17,936 bases of DNA from an uncultured Lachnospiraceae bacterium (GTDB lineage Bacteria; Bacillota; Clostridia; Lachnospirales; Lachnospiraceae), in NCBI GenBank assembly GCA_949346185.1, contig CASGVX010000009.1, forward strand, positions 1 to 17,936. The letters are read 5' to 3'. A program made the position numbers and the translations under genes. Under the pieces are notes generated by a model. That model did not search any database. It worked only from the letters and a program-made list of their open reading frames with translations, and had not been told where the DNA came from. Of this stretch, positions 1 to 7,405 are shown one piece after another. The number at the start of each line of letters is the position of its first letter. Positions within the stretch are counted from its first letter, which is position 1.

Positions 1-74
1 ATGAAAATTCCAGCTTACGCAAAATGCAAAGTTATTTTTTAACAGTCCCTAAGCTTGTTTATGCTAGCATTGTA

Positions 75-1547
75 CTAGAACTTCATCATAATCGTCGTAC
101 CCTCATCAAACTGGCTGATGATTTTTAGTTTTCCTCCCAGTTCTTCCACCGTATAGGCAATCACATCCATCCCCACGCCCCGGCCGGAATAATCATTAGG
201 AATCTCGGTAGTCGTCACGCCGCTTTTCAGCATCAGGTCATATGCTTCCTCCCTAGTATATTCAGAGGCAGGCTTCTCAAGCATCCCCTGCTCCTCCGCC
301 TTCTGCAAAATAGCCTGGGTGTCAATTCCCCTGCCATCATCCTTCACGCTGATTCTAAGCGAGCCATTCTCTATAGCGAATTTCAATTTGATCAGTCCCA
401 CCGGCGCCTTCCCCATGCGCTCCCGCTCATCCATATCCTCTATGCCATGATCCACGGCATTTCGTATAATATGAATCAGCGCATTAGATATCTTCTCCCG
501 CATTTCAAAATCTATGGGCGTATGCTCCCCTTTCACCAGCAGGCGCACCCGCTTTCCCAGCTTCATAGACATCTCTTCTACCACGATTTCCATCTTTTTG
601 GCCACCGGGACAAAATCCGCCTTGGTGAGATATTTCTTCACCTGAACCAGATCCCTCTCGATTTCCCGCAGTTTTTCCAACTGATCCAAGGTAAATTGCC
701 CAATGCCTTCCTCTGTCACAGAATACTCCAGACTGTTGACCATCCTCTGGAGGTTTCTGATTCCCCGGAAAAGCATCTCCCGCTTATTTTCCGAAATGAC
801 ATATCTCTTGGGGGAATTGTCGGAACCCTTCCCAAAAGCCGCCATGGAATCTCCCTGCTCTTTCATAGCGTGAAGATCCTTCTCATCCCCCGCGCTTCCA
901 GTTGGGCCATTTTCAAAATTGGGGATATCTTTGGGCATATGAGACGCATCGCCATTTTCTTCCCTCGCCGCCCCAGCGCCATCCTCTCCCTCCGGCTGCA
1001 CTGGTGTCCTGATGGATTTTTCCTCCTTCTCAGGCTCGCTGGCCGCTTCCGCCCCATTGCTTTCGCTTTCCGTATCCCCGGCGATGTAATAAATCTGGCG
1101 TTTTGGCTGGGCAGAATACCGTTGCCGATAGGCTTCCATCTCCTCTTCCTCCATGCTGCCAGTCAGTTCCTCCGTATAGGACTTGATTTTTTCCGCCAAA
1201 TCATCTGCCCGCTCCTCCGGCGTCTTGCCAAGGGTAAGCTGATCCGTCTCCCTCTCAAAAAAATCCACGTAAGACACTAAAATATCATCAAATCGCTGAG
1301 TGTCCGCAATTTCCTTCCCCTCTCCCCGGAAGCAGAAAAGCATCTGCTCCAGAGACTTGCTCAGTTCCGAGAGATTCTCAAACATCATCATGGTGGAACT
1401 GGCTTTCAGCGTATGCACGCCGCGGAAAACACTCTGCACAATGTCCTGCCCATAAGAAGACATCCCCTTGCATGTCACCATTCCCTTGCGCAATTCCTGA
1501 AGAATCGTATTGCTCTCATCATAAAACAATTCAGTCATGGGATCCAA
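75..1547 (-). CDS. CheA-like histidine kinase (Hpt + HATPase, no CheW domain)
   Basis: A 490-residue soluble kinase and the last gene of a signalling operon. Seen: an N-terminal Hpt domain (about 1-120) with the phosphoacceptor motif VHTLKAS (His45). Then an acidic, low-complexity linker (about 155-245). Then a CheA-type dimerisation/ATPase region (about 255-490) with N-box HIIRNAVDHGIE, G1 DDGRGID, GVTTTE and G2 GRGVGMDV. The protein stops straight after the ATPase fold, so the CheW-like P5 domain that couples CheA to chemoreceptors is absent. Start: TTG at 1547, seven bases after GGAGGG (1555-1560). The nearest ATG (1538) is 16 bases from it and fits less well. The gap to the upstream response-regulator gene is 174 bases and rich in hairpins, unlike the 20-24-base gaps elsewhere in the operon. 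Inference: it autophosphorylates His45 and passes phosphate to a REC domain, probably that of the neighbouring HD-GYP protein, outside classical chemotaxis. Confidence 0.88.
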   Translation of the reverse strand: MDPMTELFYDESNTILQELRKGMVTCKGMSSYGQDIVQSVFRGVHTLKASSTMMMFENLSELSKSLEQMLFCFRGEGKEIADTQRFDDILVSYVDFFERETDQLTLGKTPEERADDLAEKIKSYTEELTGSMEEEEMEAYRQRYSAQPKRQIYYIAGDTESESNGAEAASEPEKEEKSIRTPVQPEGEDGAGAAREENGDASHMPKDIPNFENGPTGSAGDEKDLHAMKEQGDSMAAFGKGSDNSPKRYVISENKREMLFRGIRNLQRMVNSLEYSVTEEGIGQFTLDQLEKLREIERDLVQVKKYLTKADFVPVAKKMEIVVEEMSMKLGKRVRLLVKGEHTPIDFEMREKISNALIHIIRNAVDHGIEDMDERERMGKAPVGLIKLKFAIENGSLRISVKDDGRGIDTQAILQKAEEQGMLEKPASEYTREEAYDLMLKSGVTTTEIPNDYSGRGVGMDVIAYTVEELGGKLKIISQFDEGTTIMMKF

Positions 1548-1574
1548 AACAGCACCCTCCTTATCAAATCGTTT

Positions 1575-1686
1575 AAGAATGCCTCTCTTGCATTCTTCTG
1601 TATTCCAACACTCTCTCGGAAGAATGCCGTTTCTGCATTCTTCTGCATTACAACGCCCCCGGAAGAATGCTGTTCTTGCATTCTTC
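1575..1686. repeat. Three tandem copies of an 8-9 bp hairpin, period about 44 bp
   Basis: The same perfect inverted repeat, AAGAATGC-(7 nt)-GCATTCTT, occurs at 1575-1597, 1620-1642 and 1663-1685. Copies 2 and 3 gain a ninth G-C pair. The 7-base loops differ, and the linkers between hairpins are related to each other, so the whole unit of about 44 bases looks duplicated. It lies in the leader of the cheA-like gene, ending about 12 bases from its ribosome site. No T-run follows, so these are not ordinary terminators. REP-like palindromes or mRNA-processing/stability elements are possible. Confidence 0.85.
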
Positions 1687-1687
1687 T

Positions 1688-1730
1688 AACATATAGAATG
1701 TGTATGTGAAACATACATATTCTATATGTT
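1688..1730. promoter_or_regulatory. 20-bp hairpin over the response-regulator stop codon
   Basis: Arms 1688-1707 and 1711-1730 pair at 19 of 20 positions around a 3-base loop. In the minus-strand mRNA the TAG stop of the HD-GYP gene (1724-1722) lies within the 5' arm. No T-tract follows, so an intrinsic terminator is doubtful. An RNA-processing or 3'-end-stabilising element within the operon is more likely. Confidence 0.7.
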
Positions 1731-2813
1731 ATTTTCACACCGCAGCTGCTTTTGCACCTTGCGGAATATCTCCATAATAGAAGGGTCGAACTGCACGCCG
1801 TCCTCCCTCTCCATAATTTCCAAACTCTCCTCCAAAGAAAAAGCACTGCGGTAGCACCTATCCCTATTCAGCGAGTCATAGCAGTCAATCACCTTGAATA
1901 TTCGGGCAGCAAGAGGAATCTCCTCTCCCATAAGCCCTCTGGGATAGCCGCTTCCATCCCAATTTTCATGATGGTATCTGGCAATGTCGATGGCCATTTT
2001 CATGAAAGCATTCTTGGCGCTCTTCTCATAAATCTCCTCCAAATAGGTGGCGCCAATCTCCGGATGCTTCTGAATTTCCTTCCACTCCTCCGGAAGAAGT
2101 TCCGTGGGCTTATATTGCACCGCATCGCTGATGGAAATAAATCCCACGTCATGCAGCCGGGATGCCACCTCGATTTCATCAATAAAGGAAGCGGTAATTT
2201 CTTTCTCGTACTTCGGCGAGAACTGCAGGCTAATGGAAAGCAATCTGCAATTTTCACCCACCATCTCCAGATGGCTTTCCGAAGCATCCTCCTTTTTCTC
2301 CACCAAGCTCGCCATGGCATTGAGGATATTCTTCTGCTCCTCCTCCACCAGATGAATCTGGTCGTTTATCATCTTATGCAGCCTGCCATTATATGATTCC
2401 AATTCCTGCTGCAGCTGATATATTTTCAAATGGGTGGAAATGCGCACCCGCACTTCCTCTTTCTCAAAAGGCTTTGAAATATAATCCACCGCCCCCAGCT
2501 GAAATCCCTTCACCTTATCTTCTAAACTATCCAGCGCCGAGATAAAGATAATGGGAATCTCCCTAGTCTTCACATCCGCTTTCAGCATGGCGCAATATTC
2601 AAACCCATTGATCTCCGGCATGGAAATGTCCAAAAGAATCAAATGGGGCATCTTCTTCTCAATAGCCGCCTGGGCATTCTTCACGCTGGTGACCGGGCGG
2701 GGGACATACCCCAATTCGCGAATCATTTCCGACAAAAGAACCAGATTGGCAGACACATCATCCACAATCAAAATATTTGAATGGCTCTTGAAATCCATCT
2801 CACTCATGTGCAT
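1722..2813 (-). CDS. Response regulator with HD-GYP output domain
   Basis: A 363-residue cytoplasmic response regulator. Seen: a REC domain (about 12-130) with acidic pair D18/D19, phospho-acceptor D62 (LLDISMP), S92 and K114 (SKPF). A helical linker (130-165) follows, then an HD-GYP domain (about 166-350) with metal-ligand candidates H181, H221-D222, H250, H281-H282 and D310, and the motif HHENWDGSGYP. The family usually hydrolyses cyclic di-GMP (or cGAMP) when the REC domain is phosphorylated. Odd: the usual HDxGK is HDVGF, so the conserved Lys is missing and activity is not assured. Start: ATG at 2813, eight bases after AAGGAGG. An upstream GTG (2822) overlaps that ribosome site and is rejected. 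It follows the histidine kinase by 20 bases, so that kinase is the likely partner. The stop codon sits inside a 20-bp hairpin. Confidence 0.92.
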   Translation of the reverse strand: MHMSEMDFKSHSNILIVDDVSANLVLLSEMIRELGYVPRPVTSVKNAQAAIEKKMPHLILLDISMPEINGFEYCAMLKADVKTREIPIIFISALDSLEDKVKGFQLGAVDYISKPFEKEEVRVRISTHLKIYQLQQELESYNGRLHKMINDQIHLVEEEQKNILNAMASLVEKKEDASESHLEMVGENCRLLSISLQFSPKYEKEITASFIDEIEVASRLHDVGFISISDAVQYKPTELLPEEWKEIQKHPEIGATYLEEIYEKSAKNAFMKMAIDIARYHHENWDGSGYPRGLMGEEIPLAARIFKVIDCYDSLNRDRCYRSAFSLEESLEIMEREDGVQFDPSIMEIFRKVQKQLRCENNI

Positions 2814-2833
2814 GCGCCGCACCTCCTTCTATA

Positions 2834-4315
2834 TCAGCTGCTCGCCGCTGCAAAATCCTTTTCCATCAATGATTTCTTTAATTGCTCATACTCCTTGAGA
2901 GCAGTGTCATGATCCCCCTTGCGGAGAGTCATCTGCAGACGGAAAGCCTTCCGCTTCAAGTCCGCAGGGTCGTCCGCCACCAGCTGCTTCACGCTCTCCG
3001 CAAAACTATTTGCCTTCTCCCAGTTTTCCATCTCGATGCACAGAACCAGTCTCTCCAGATTTGCCCTAATCTCTCGAAGGTTCTCCTCAGAACCCAGCCG
3101 ATACAGCTCCCCGGCATTCACGTCCCCAAGATGATCCTCAGAGGCAGGCCCCAGATGAAAGGACAGGTTCTTAGGCCGCTCCTCCTCCTGTTCCAGATTT
3201 TCTGCCTTCTTCGTGCGAATAGAGAATGAAAACGTACTTCCCTTTCCCTTCTCGCTCTCCACATTCACATCGCCGCCCATCATCTGGACAAGCTGCTTTA
3301 CTATGCTAAGCCCCAAGCCCGTGCCCCCGTATTTCCTGCTAATGGAGGCATCCACTTGGGAAAAGTCCTTAAAGAGCTTGTCCTTCTCGTCATCAGAGAT
3401 GCCGATGCCAGAATCAATCACCACGAAGAAAATCTCCATCTCATCCTCAAAATCCAAGTTCAAAATCACATTGACCACAATCTGGCCCACCGAGGTAAAC
3501 TTGGTGGCATTGGACAGAAGATTATTCAGAACTTGGGTAATCCGAAGCCCATCCCCAATCATCCTGTCAGGGATATCCGAAGATACATTGCACAGCAATT
3601 TCAGCCCTTTCTCCTCAATTGCCGGCAAATTCATCTTCACCACTTCATCCATCATCTTATGAAAACTAAATTCCCTGTTTTCAATGGTAAATTTCCCGGC
3701 CTGCAATTTTGAAAAATCCAAAATATTATTGATAATCTTATTCATATTGCCGCAGCAGCGAATAATGAGATCTACCGTATCCCGCTGCTCCCCGGACAAT
3801 TCCGTATCCTGCAGGGTCTGAGCCAGCCCCAGCACCCCATTCACCGGCGTGCGCAATTCATGGGTGACATTGGCCACCATCTCATTTCTCTCTTTGTGGG
3901 CCTCCTCCACCTCTCTCTTGGCAGAAACCATCTGGCGCTTCGCCTCCACTTCCGTAATAACGCTAATCGCGCGGCATATCCCATAGCTTCCTGTCTCCTC
4001 CGGCTCCAAAAGCGCCATATGTATCTGAACCGGAAAGCAGGTCTGGTTCTTCCGATATACGACGGTATCATAAAATCCGGTAATGGCATCGTCAGGAAAC
4101 ATCAATCCCATGTCCGTCATTTCTATTTCCGTCCGGAAAATATCCTGCAAATTCATGGATTCTCCCGGCTGGAATCCCAACTGCTCATACACGCTCTGAT
4201 TGCACTCGTCTACAGAACCATCCTGAGAAAAATAAAAAATCAAATCCGACGTCCCATTAAACAGAAACTCATACCTTCTCCATTTTTGCGTATCACCATT
4301 GAATCCCTGTGACAT
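2834..4315 (-). CDS. Soluble PAS histidine kinase with degenerate C-terminal Hpt-like domain
   Basis: A 493-residue sensor kinase with no membrane segment. Seen: a PAS domain (about 12-125), a short coiled coil (125-145), HisKA with H-box THELRTPVNG (His152), and HATPase (about 215-370) with N-box NNLLSNATKF, G1 DSGIGI and G2 GGTGLGLSIVK. After a linker, residues about 400-485 are helical and read like an Hpt domain, but the segment that should hold the phospho-His reads KANSFAESV, with Asn436 at the His position. Start: ATG at 4315, six to eight bases after GGAGGTGA. The TTG at 4339 lies before this ribosome site and is rejected. The gene begins 24 bases after the SEC-C gene and ends 20 bases before the HD-GYP regulator, its probable phosphotransfer target. 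The PAS ligand is unknown. The degenerate Hpt assignment is inference from pattern. Confidence 0.93.
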   Translation of the reverse strand: MSQGFNGDTQKWRRYEFLFNGTSDLIFYFSQDGSVDECNQSVYEQLGFQPGESMNLQDIFRTEIEMTDMGLMFPDDAITGFYDTVVYRKNQTCFPVQIHMALLEPEETGSYGICRAISVITEVEAKRQMVSAKREVEEAHKERNEMVANVTHELRTPVNGVLGLAQTLQDTELSGEQRDTVDLIIRCCGNMNKIINNILDFSKLQAGKFTIENREFSFHKMMDEVVKMNLPAIEEKGLKLLCNVSSDIPDRMIGDGLRITQVLNNLLSNATKFTSVGQIVVNVILNLDFEDEMEIFFVVIDSGIGISDDEKDKLFKDFSQVDASISRKYGGTGLGLSIVKQLVQMMGGDVNVESEKGKGSTFSFSIRTKKAENLEQEEERPKNLSFHLGPASEDHLGDVNAGELYRLGSEENLREIRANLERLVLCIEMENWEKANSFAESVKQLVADDPADLKRKAFRLQMTLRKGDHDTALKEYEQLKKSLMEKDFAAASS

Positions 4316-4339
4316 ACCATCACCTCCCCAGAGAAGCAA

Positions 4340-4846
4340 TTATTTATTCGCACCACAGCATTTCTTATACTTCTTCCCACTTCCGCAAGGGCAGGGATCA
4401 TTTCTTCCAATCTTCTTCTCCTTCACTACGGTGCCAGATTTCTTCTGCTCCCAATACAATTCCTTCCTGCGCTCCTGGCTGAGCAGTTCCTCCCAAGCGG
4501 GCAATTCATAGAGCCAGTCTGCCTTGGCTTCCACCATATGATAATATAATTTTTCCAAATCAATATCCAATGCGACTGCGGTGTCCTCCTCCATCTCCTC
4601 AATGGGATTCGGCGTCTTCAAACTCTCGTTGATGCCATCCAGAAAACCCGCCATATAATTTAATTCCATTCCAAACCTGTCCGCCAACTCCCTCACCGTG
4701 CCAGTCACCACCTGAGAAGGGTCTGCCAGCAGTTGCTCGTAAATCGCTTTCTCCTGAGCAAAATATTTGTCCCAGATTGCCTTCCCCTGACGGGAGTTCA
4801 TGTCCACGCCGTACGCATACTCTCTCCACTCTTGCAATAAACCCAT
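4340..4846 (-). CDS. SEC-C motif protein
   Basis: A 168-residue soluble protein. The C-terminus holds a classical SEC-C zinc-binding motif, CPCGSGKKYKKCC (about 152-164), as at the end of SecA and in YecA-like proteins. The preceding 140 residues are helical and acidic, with no catalytic motif I recognise; similar small proteins are, from memory, common in Lachnospiraceae. Start: ATG at 4846 with an AAGAGGT ribosome site. It is the first gene after the promoter at 5048-5076 and lies only 24 bases before the PAS kinase gene, so it is co-transcribed with the signalling genes. SEC-C domains can bind ribosomes or SecB-like partners. Its role here is unknown, and calling it a part of the signalling system would be inference from position only. 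Confidence 0.88.
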   Translation of the reverse strand: MGLLQEWREYAYGVDMNSRQGKAIWDKYFAQEKAIYEQLLADPSQVVTGTVRELADRFGMELNYMAGFLDGINESLKTPNPIEEMEEDTAVALDIDLEKLYYHMVEAKADWLYELPAWEELLSQERRKELYWEQKKSGTVVKEKKIGRNDPCPCGSGKKYKKCCGANK

Positions 4847-4878
4847 AGTTGAAACCTCTTTTCTACCTCTAATTTTAC

Positions 4879-5028
4879 TTCTATTCGCAACATTTCTAAA
4901 GAAAGCCCGAATCGCTGTGCTTGCACAAAAGATTCTGATACTTTTTTAGATTATTTAACTTCTGTTTGAACATTCAGGCAGTCATTCGCAACCGTCTCTC
5001 TCTTCCTAGGATAATGATGCGAATAGAA
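4879..5028 (-). promoter_or_regulatory. Structured mRNA leader of the SEC-C/kinase operon
   Basis: The transcript leader from about 5041 to 4847 is roughly 195 nt and has no long reading frame. A perfect 11-bp pairing links TTCTATTCGCA (5028-5018) with TGCGAATAGAA (4889-4879). The 5' arm can instead pair through ATTCGCA with a closer TGCGAAT (4990-4984). The two pairings exclude each other, which is the layout of a regulatory RNA switch. It matches no riboswitch class I can recognise by eye. Confidence 0.5.
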
Positions 5029-5047
5029 ACAATTCTTATCTAATGAT

Positions 5048-5076
5048 ATATTACTATATCAAGGCTTTTTGGTCAA
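5048..5076 (-). promoter_or_regulatory. Sigma-A-type promoter of the SEC-C/kinase operon
   Basis: On the minus strand, TTGACC (5076-5071), a 17-base spacer and TAATAT (5053-5048). Transcription would start near 5041. An 18-bp palindrome (TGATATA-4 nt-TATATCA, 5044-5061) covers the -10 and could be an operator. The promoter sits just downstream of lrgB, with no terminator visible between them. Confidence 0.7.
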
Positions 5077-5103
5077 TCAATTCATTTATTTTTTACTCCC
5101 ATC

Positions 5104-5796
5104 TCAATAGAAATTGGCAAAAATATTTGCCAGAAATACCGTAATAAGTCCTGAGACAGCGATGCTCAAGCCGCTCATGGCACCCTCCACCTCTCCCATT
5201 TCCAAGGCCTTGGCTGTTCCGGCGGCATGGGAGGAGGAGCCGATGGCAATCCCCTTGGCCACTGCGTCCCGAATGTGAAACCACTTGCACACATGCTCTG
5301 CCAAGATATTTCCCAGCACTCCGGTAATCACAATCACAGCCACCGTGATGGTCACGAACCCGCCCAGTTCCTCCGAAATCCCCATGCCGATGGCCGTGGT
5401 GATGGATTTTGGCAGAAGGGTCACATACTCCCTGTGACTGAAATGAAACAAGGCCGACAAACCCAAGACGCATGCTGCGCTGGTTACCGCCCCCGCGGCA
5501 ATTCCTGCCAGAATCGCCACATAATTCCTCTTTAGCGCCTCAAACTGCTGGTAGAGGGGCAAGGCAAGGCACACCGTGGCCGGCGTGAGGAAATAGCTGA
5601 TATATTTCGCCCCCTCATTGTAAGTGTCATAATCCACCCGAAACGCAAGCAAGAACAGAATCACCACCACAATTCCCACCAGCAGGGGATTAAAAATTGC
5701 CAGTTTCCATTTCCTCTTCATCCAGCACCCCAGAGAATATGCCACCAAAGTCAGCATGCCGCCAAAGAACAGGGACTGGCTCAAAATCTCATCCAT
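5104..5796 (-). CDS. lrgB: LrgB family membrane protein
   Basis: A 230-residue polytopic membrane protein of the LrgB/CidB family. Several hydrophobic segments are seen, together with family-typical stretches LLPKSITTAIGMGISEELGG, HAAGTAKALEMGE and the C-terminal GLITVFLANIF. The family acts with LrgA; proposed roles are holin/antiholin-like control of murein hydrolases and, more recently, pyruvate transport or overflow metabolism. Start: ATG at 5796 after AAGGGGG, two bases past the lrgA stop, so the two are translationally coupled. A longer open frame up to 6078 runs through lrgA in another frame and is rejected. No terminator is visible before the promoter of the next operon at 5076, so read-through is possible. 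Confidence 0.95.
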   Translation of the reverse strand: MDEILSQSLFFGGMLTLVAYSLGCWMKRKWKLAIFNPLLVGIVVVILFLLAFRVDYDTYNEGAKYISYFLTPATVCLALPLYQQFEALKRNYVAILAGIAAGAVTSAACVLGLSALFHFSHREYVTLLPKSITTAIGMGISEELGGFVTITVAVIVITGVLGNILAEHVCKWFHIRDAVAKGIAIGSSSHAAGTAKALEMGEVEGAMSGLSIAVSGLITVFLANIFANFY

Positions 5797-5798
5797 GT

Positions 5799-6197
5799 CT
5801 ATTCCCCCTTTCCACCATGAGTGCTTTTCCCACGGGAATGACCGCTTCTTATAGACTGGAGGGAAATGATTCCCTGCGTCATCTTCCCTGATGCCACCAT
5901 GACCGCCACCGTGGACACCCCGGTAATCACCGCCACCTGCCACAGAATCGGGCGCAGCACGCCCCAGGATTTCAAGAGCCCGGCTCCAGCCGGCACGAAC
6001 ATCACGGGAATCATCTCCACCAGCCACATGGCAGTTTCCCGGATGGATTCCGCCTTCACCGCGCCAAACTCCAGACACAGGAAGAGGAGCAGAAGCCCAT
6101 AGATGCTCCCGGGCACAGGAAATGGGAGGAAAGCATTCAGCATCTCTCCCCCAAAGGTAAATAAAAGAATGATCATAAGTTGTTTTAGGTACTTCAT
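5799..6197 (-). CDS. lrgA: LrgA/CidA family holin-like membrane protein
   Basis: A 132-residue small membrane protein with four hydrophobic segments and the family motifs PFPVPGSIYGLLLLFLCL and VEMIPVMFVPAGAGLL. The last 25 residues are hydrophilic and basic. Works with LrgB in the cytoplasmic membrane. Start: ATG at 6197, after GAAGGGG. The ATG overlaps the TGA stop of glf (ATGA at 6197-6194), so ribosomes leaving glf can start lrgA directly. In Firmicutes such as Bacillus and Staphylococcus lrgAB is controlled by LytSR; no lytSR pair is present here, and coupling to glf suggests expression with cell-surface galactofuranose synthesis instead. Confidence 0.95.
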   Translation of the reverse strand: MKYLKQLMIILLFTFGGEMLNAFLPFPVPGSIYGLLLLFLCLEFGAVKAESIRETAMWLVEMIPVMFVPAGAGLLKSWGVLRPILWQVAVITGVSTVAVMVASGKMTQGIISLQSIRSGHSRGKSTHGGKGE

Positions 6198-7300
6198 AAA
6201 GCAGCCCCTTCCCGCTCCACCGCCTGAAGCGAAGCCTCCACTACCTTGTCCATATCATAGTAGCGGTACGCTCCCAGCCTGCCTCCGAAGATGACATTCT
6301 CCTCTCTCTCCGCCATAGCTCGATACTCAGCCGCCAACGCCTCGTTCTTCTCGTCATTCACCGGATAGTAGGGCTCGTCCCCCTTCTTCCACTCGCTGGG
6401 ATACTCCTTGGAAATCACCGTCACAGGCTGGGTTCCGAACTCAAAATGCTTATGCTCGATAATGCGGGTGTAGGGAACCTCTCTCTCTGTATAATTCACC
6501 ACCGCATTGCCCTGATAGTTATCCGTATCAAGTTTCTCCTCCTCAAATCGAACAGAACGATATTCCAGAACGCCCAGCTGATAATCAAAATACTGATCCA
6601 GCATCCCCGTGTAAACCACCTTTTCTGCCACTTGGGGATGCTCCTCCCGATAGGCGAAATAATCCGTGCCAAGCAGCACTTCCGAGCCCTCCAGCATCTT
6701 CTCCACGATGGACGTATATCCTCCCACGGGAATCCCTTGAAATGGATCGTTAAAATAATTATTGTCATACACAAAGCGCAGGGGCAGCCTCTTGATGATA
6801 AAGGCAGGAAGTTCCTTGCAATCCCTTCCCCACTGCTTTTCCGTGTACCCCTTCACCAGTTTTTCATACACATCCCGTCCTGCTAGGGAAAGAGCCTGCT
6901 CCTCTAGGTTCTTTGGCTGGACAATGCCCAAATCAGCAATCTGCCCCGCAATAATATCTTTCGCCTCCCGGGGGGTTTTTATGCCCCACATCTTGCTAAA
7001 AGTATTCATATTAAAAGGAAGATTATACAATTCATCCTTGTATACCGCCACCGGAGAATTGACATAGTGGTTGAACTCCGCAAACTGATTCATGTAATCC
7101 CAGATTCTCTTATTGGAGGTATGGAAAATATGCGCACCATACTTGTGCACATGAATCCCCTCCACATCCTCGCAGTAAATGTTTCCCGCAATATGGTCTC
7201 TCTTATCTATTACCAGACATTTTTTCCCCTTCTGCGTCATTTCATGGGCGAACACAGCGCCAAAAAGCCCCGCCCCCACAATCAAATAGTCGTATTTCAT
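6194..7300 (-). CDS. glf: UDP-galactopyranose mutase
   Basis: A 368-residue flavoenzyme that converts UDP-galactopyranose to UDP-galactofuranose, the donor for galactofuranose in cell-surface glycans. Seen: an N-terminal FAD-binding Rossmann motif IVGAGLFGAV; the conserved blocks KYGAHIFHTS, TEKQWGRD and VYTGMLDQYFDY; and the C-terminal GGRLGAYRYYDMDKVV with the second conserved arginine. Length is normal for the bacterial family (about 365-400). Start: ATG at 7300 after GAGAGGAG; an upstream in-frame ATG at 7327 precedes the ribosome site and is rejected. It overlaps lrgA by four bases and lies 105 bases after cysK on the same strand. A glycosyltransferase that could use its product is at 8666-9940. 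Confidence 0.97.
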   Translation of the reverse strand: MKYDYLIVGAGLFGAVFAHEMTQKGKKCLVIDKRDHIAGNIYCEDVEGIHVHKYGAHIFHTSNKRIWDYMNQFAEFNHYVNSPVAVYKDELYNLPFNMNTFSKMWGIKTPREAKDIIAGQIADLGIVQPKNLEEQALSLAGRDVYEKLVKGYTEKQWGRDCKELPAFIIKRLPLRFVYDNNYFNDPFQGIPVGGYTSIVEKMLEGSEVLLGTDYFAYREEHPQVAEKVVYTGMLDQYFDYQLGVLEYRSVRFEEEKLDTDNYQGNAVVNYTEREVPYTRIIEHKHFEFGTQPVTVISKEYPSEWKKGDEPYYPVNDEKNEALAAEYRAMAEREENVIFGGRLGAYRYYDMDKVVEASLQAVEREGAAL

Positions 7301-7327
7301 CTTCTCTCTCCTCTCAATATCATGCAT

Positions 7328-7355
7328 AGCCTCATTCCAACCCTTGACTGAGGCT
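7328..7355 (-). promoter_or_regulatory. Hairpin between cysK and glf
   Basis: A 7-bp stem, AGCCTCA/TGAGGCT, with a 14-base loop lies in the 105-base gap between cysK and glf. No T-run follows on the minus strand, so it is at most a weak attenuator. A poor promoter-like pair (TTGGCA-16-TATGTT on the minus strand) lies just upstream. Whether glf is transcribed from cysK or from its own promoter cannot be settled here. Confidence 0.35.
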
Positions 7356-7405
7356 TCCTTCCAAACATATCACATTCTATTTCTCTGCCAACGTCCAACG
7401 ATTCG

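Noticed and set aside
1..74. Small plus-strand frame of 13 codons and a terminator for the cheA-like gene
   Set aside because: The frame is too short and featureless; no stem followed by a T-run is seen on the minus strand. Only a 10-bp palindrome (ATGCTAGCAT) is present.
447..1280. Plus-strand open frame of 277 codons opposite the cheA-like gene
   Set aside because: Antisense shadow of a well-supported kinase gene; its translation is His/Leu/Pro-rich with no domain pattern and no ribosome site.
1575..1686. CRISPR-like array
   Set aside because: The repeated unit is a short palindrome with variable loops; the spacers are related to one another and far too short, and no cas genes are present.
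5797..6078. N-terminal extension of lrgB
   Set aside because: It runs through lrgA in another frame, is Gly/His-rich, and the true start at 5796 has its own ribosome site right after the lrgA stop.
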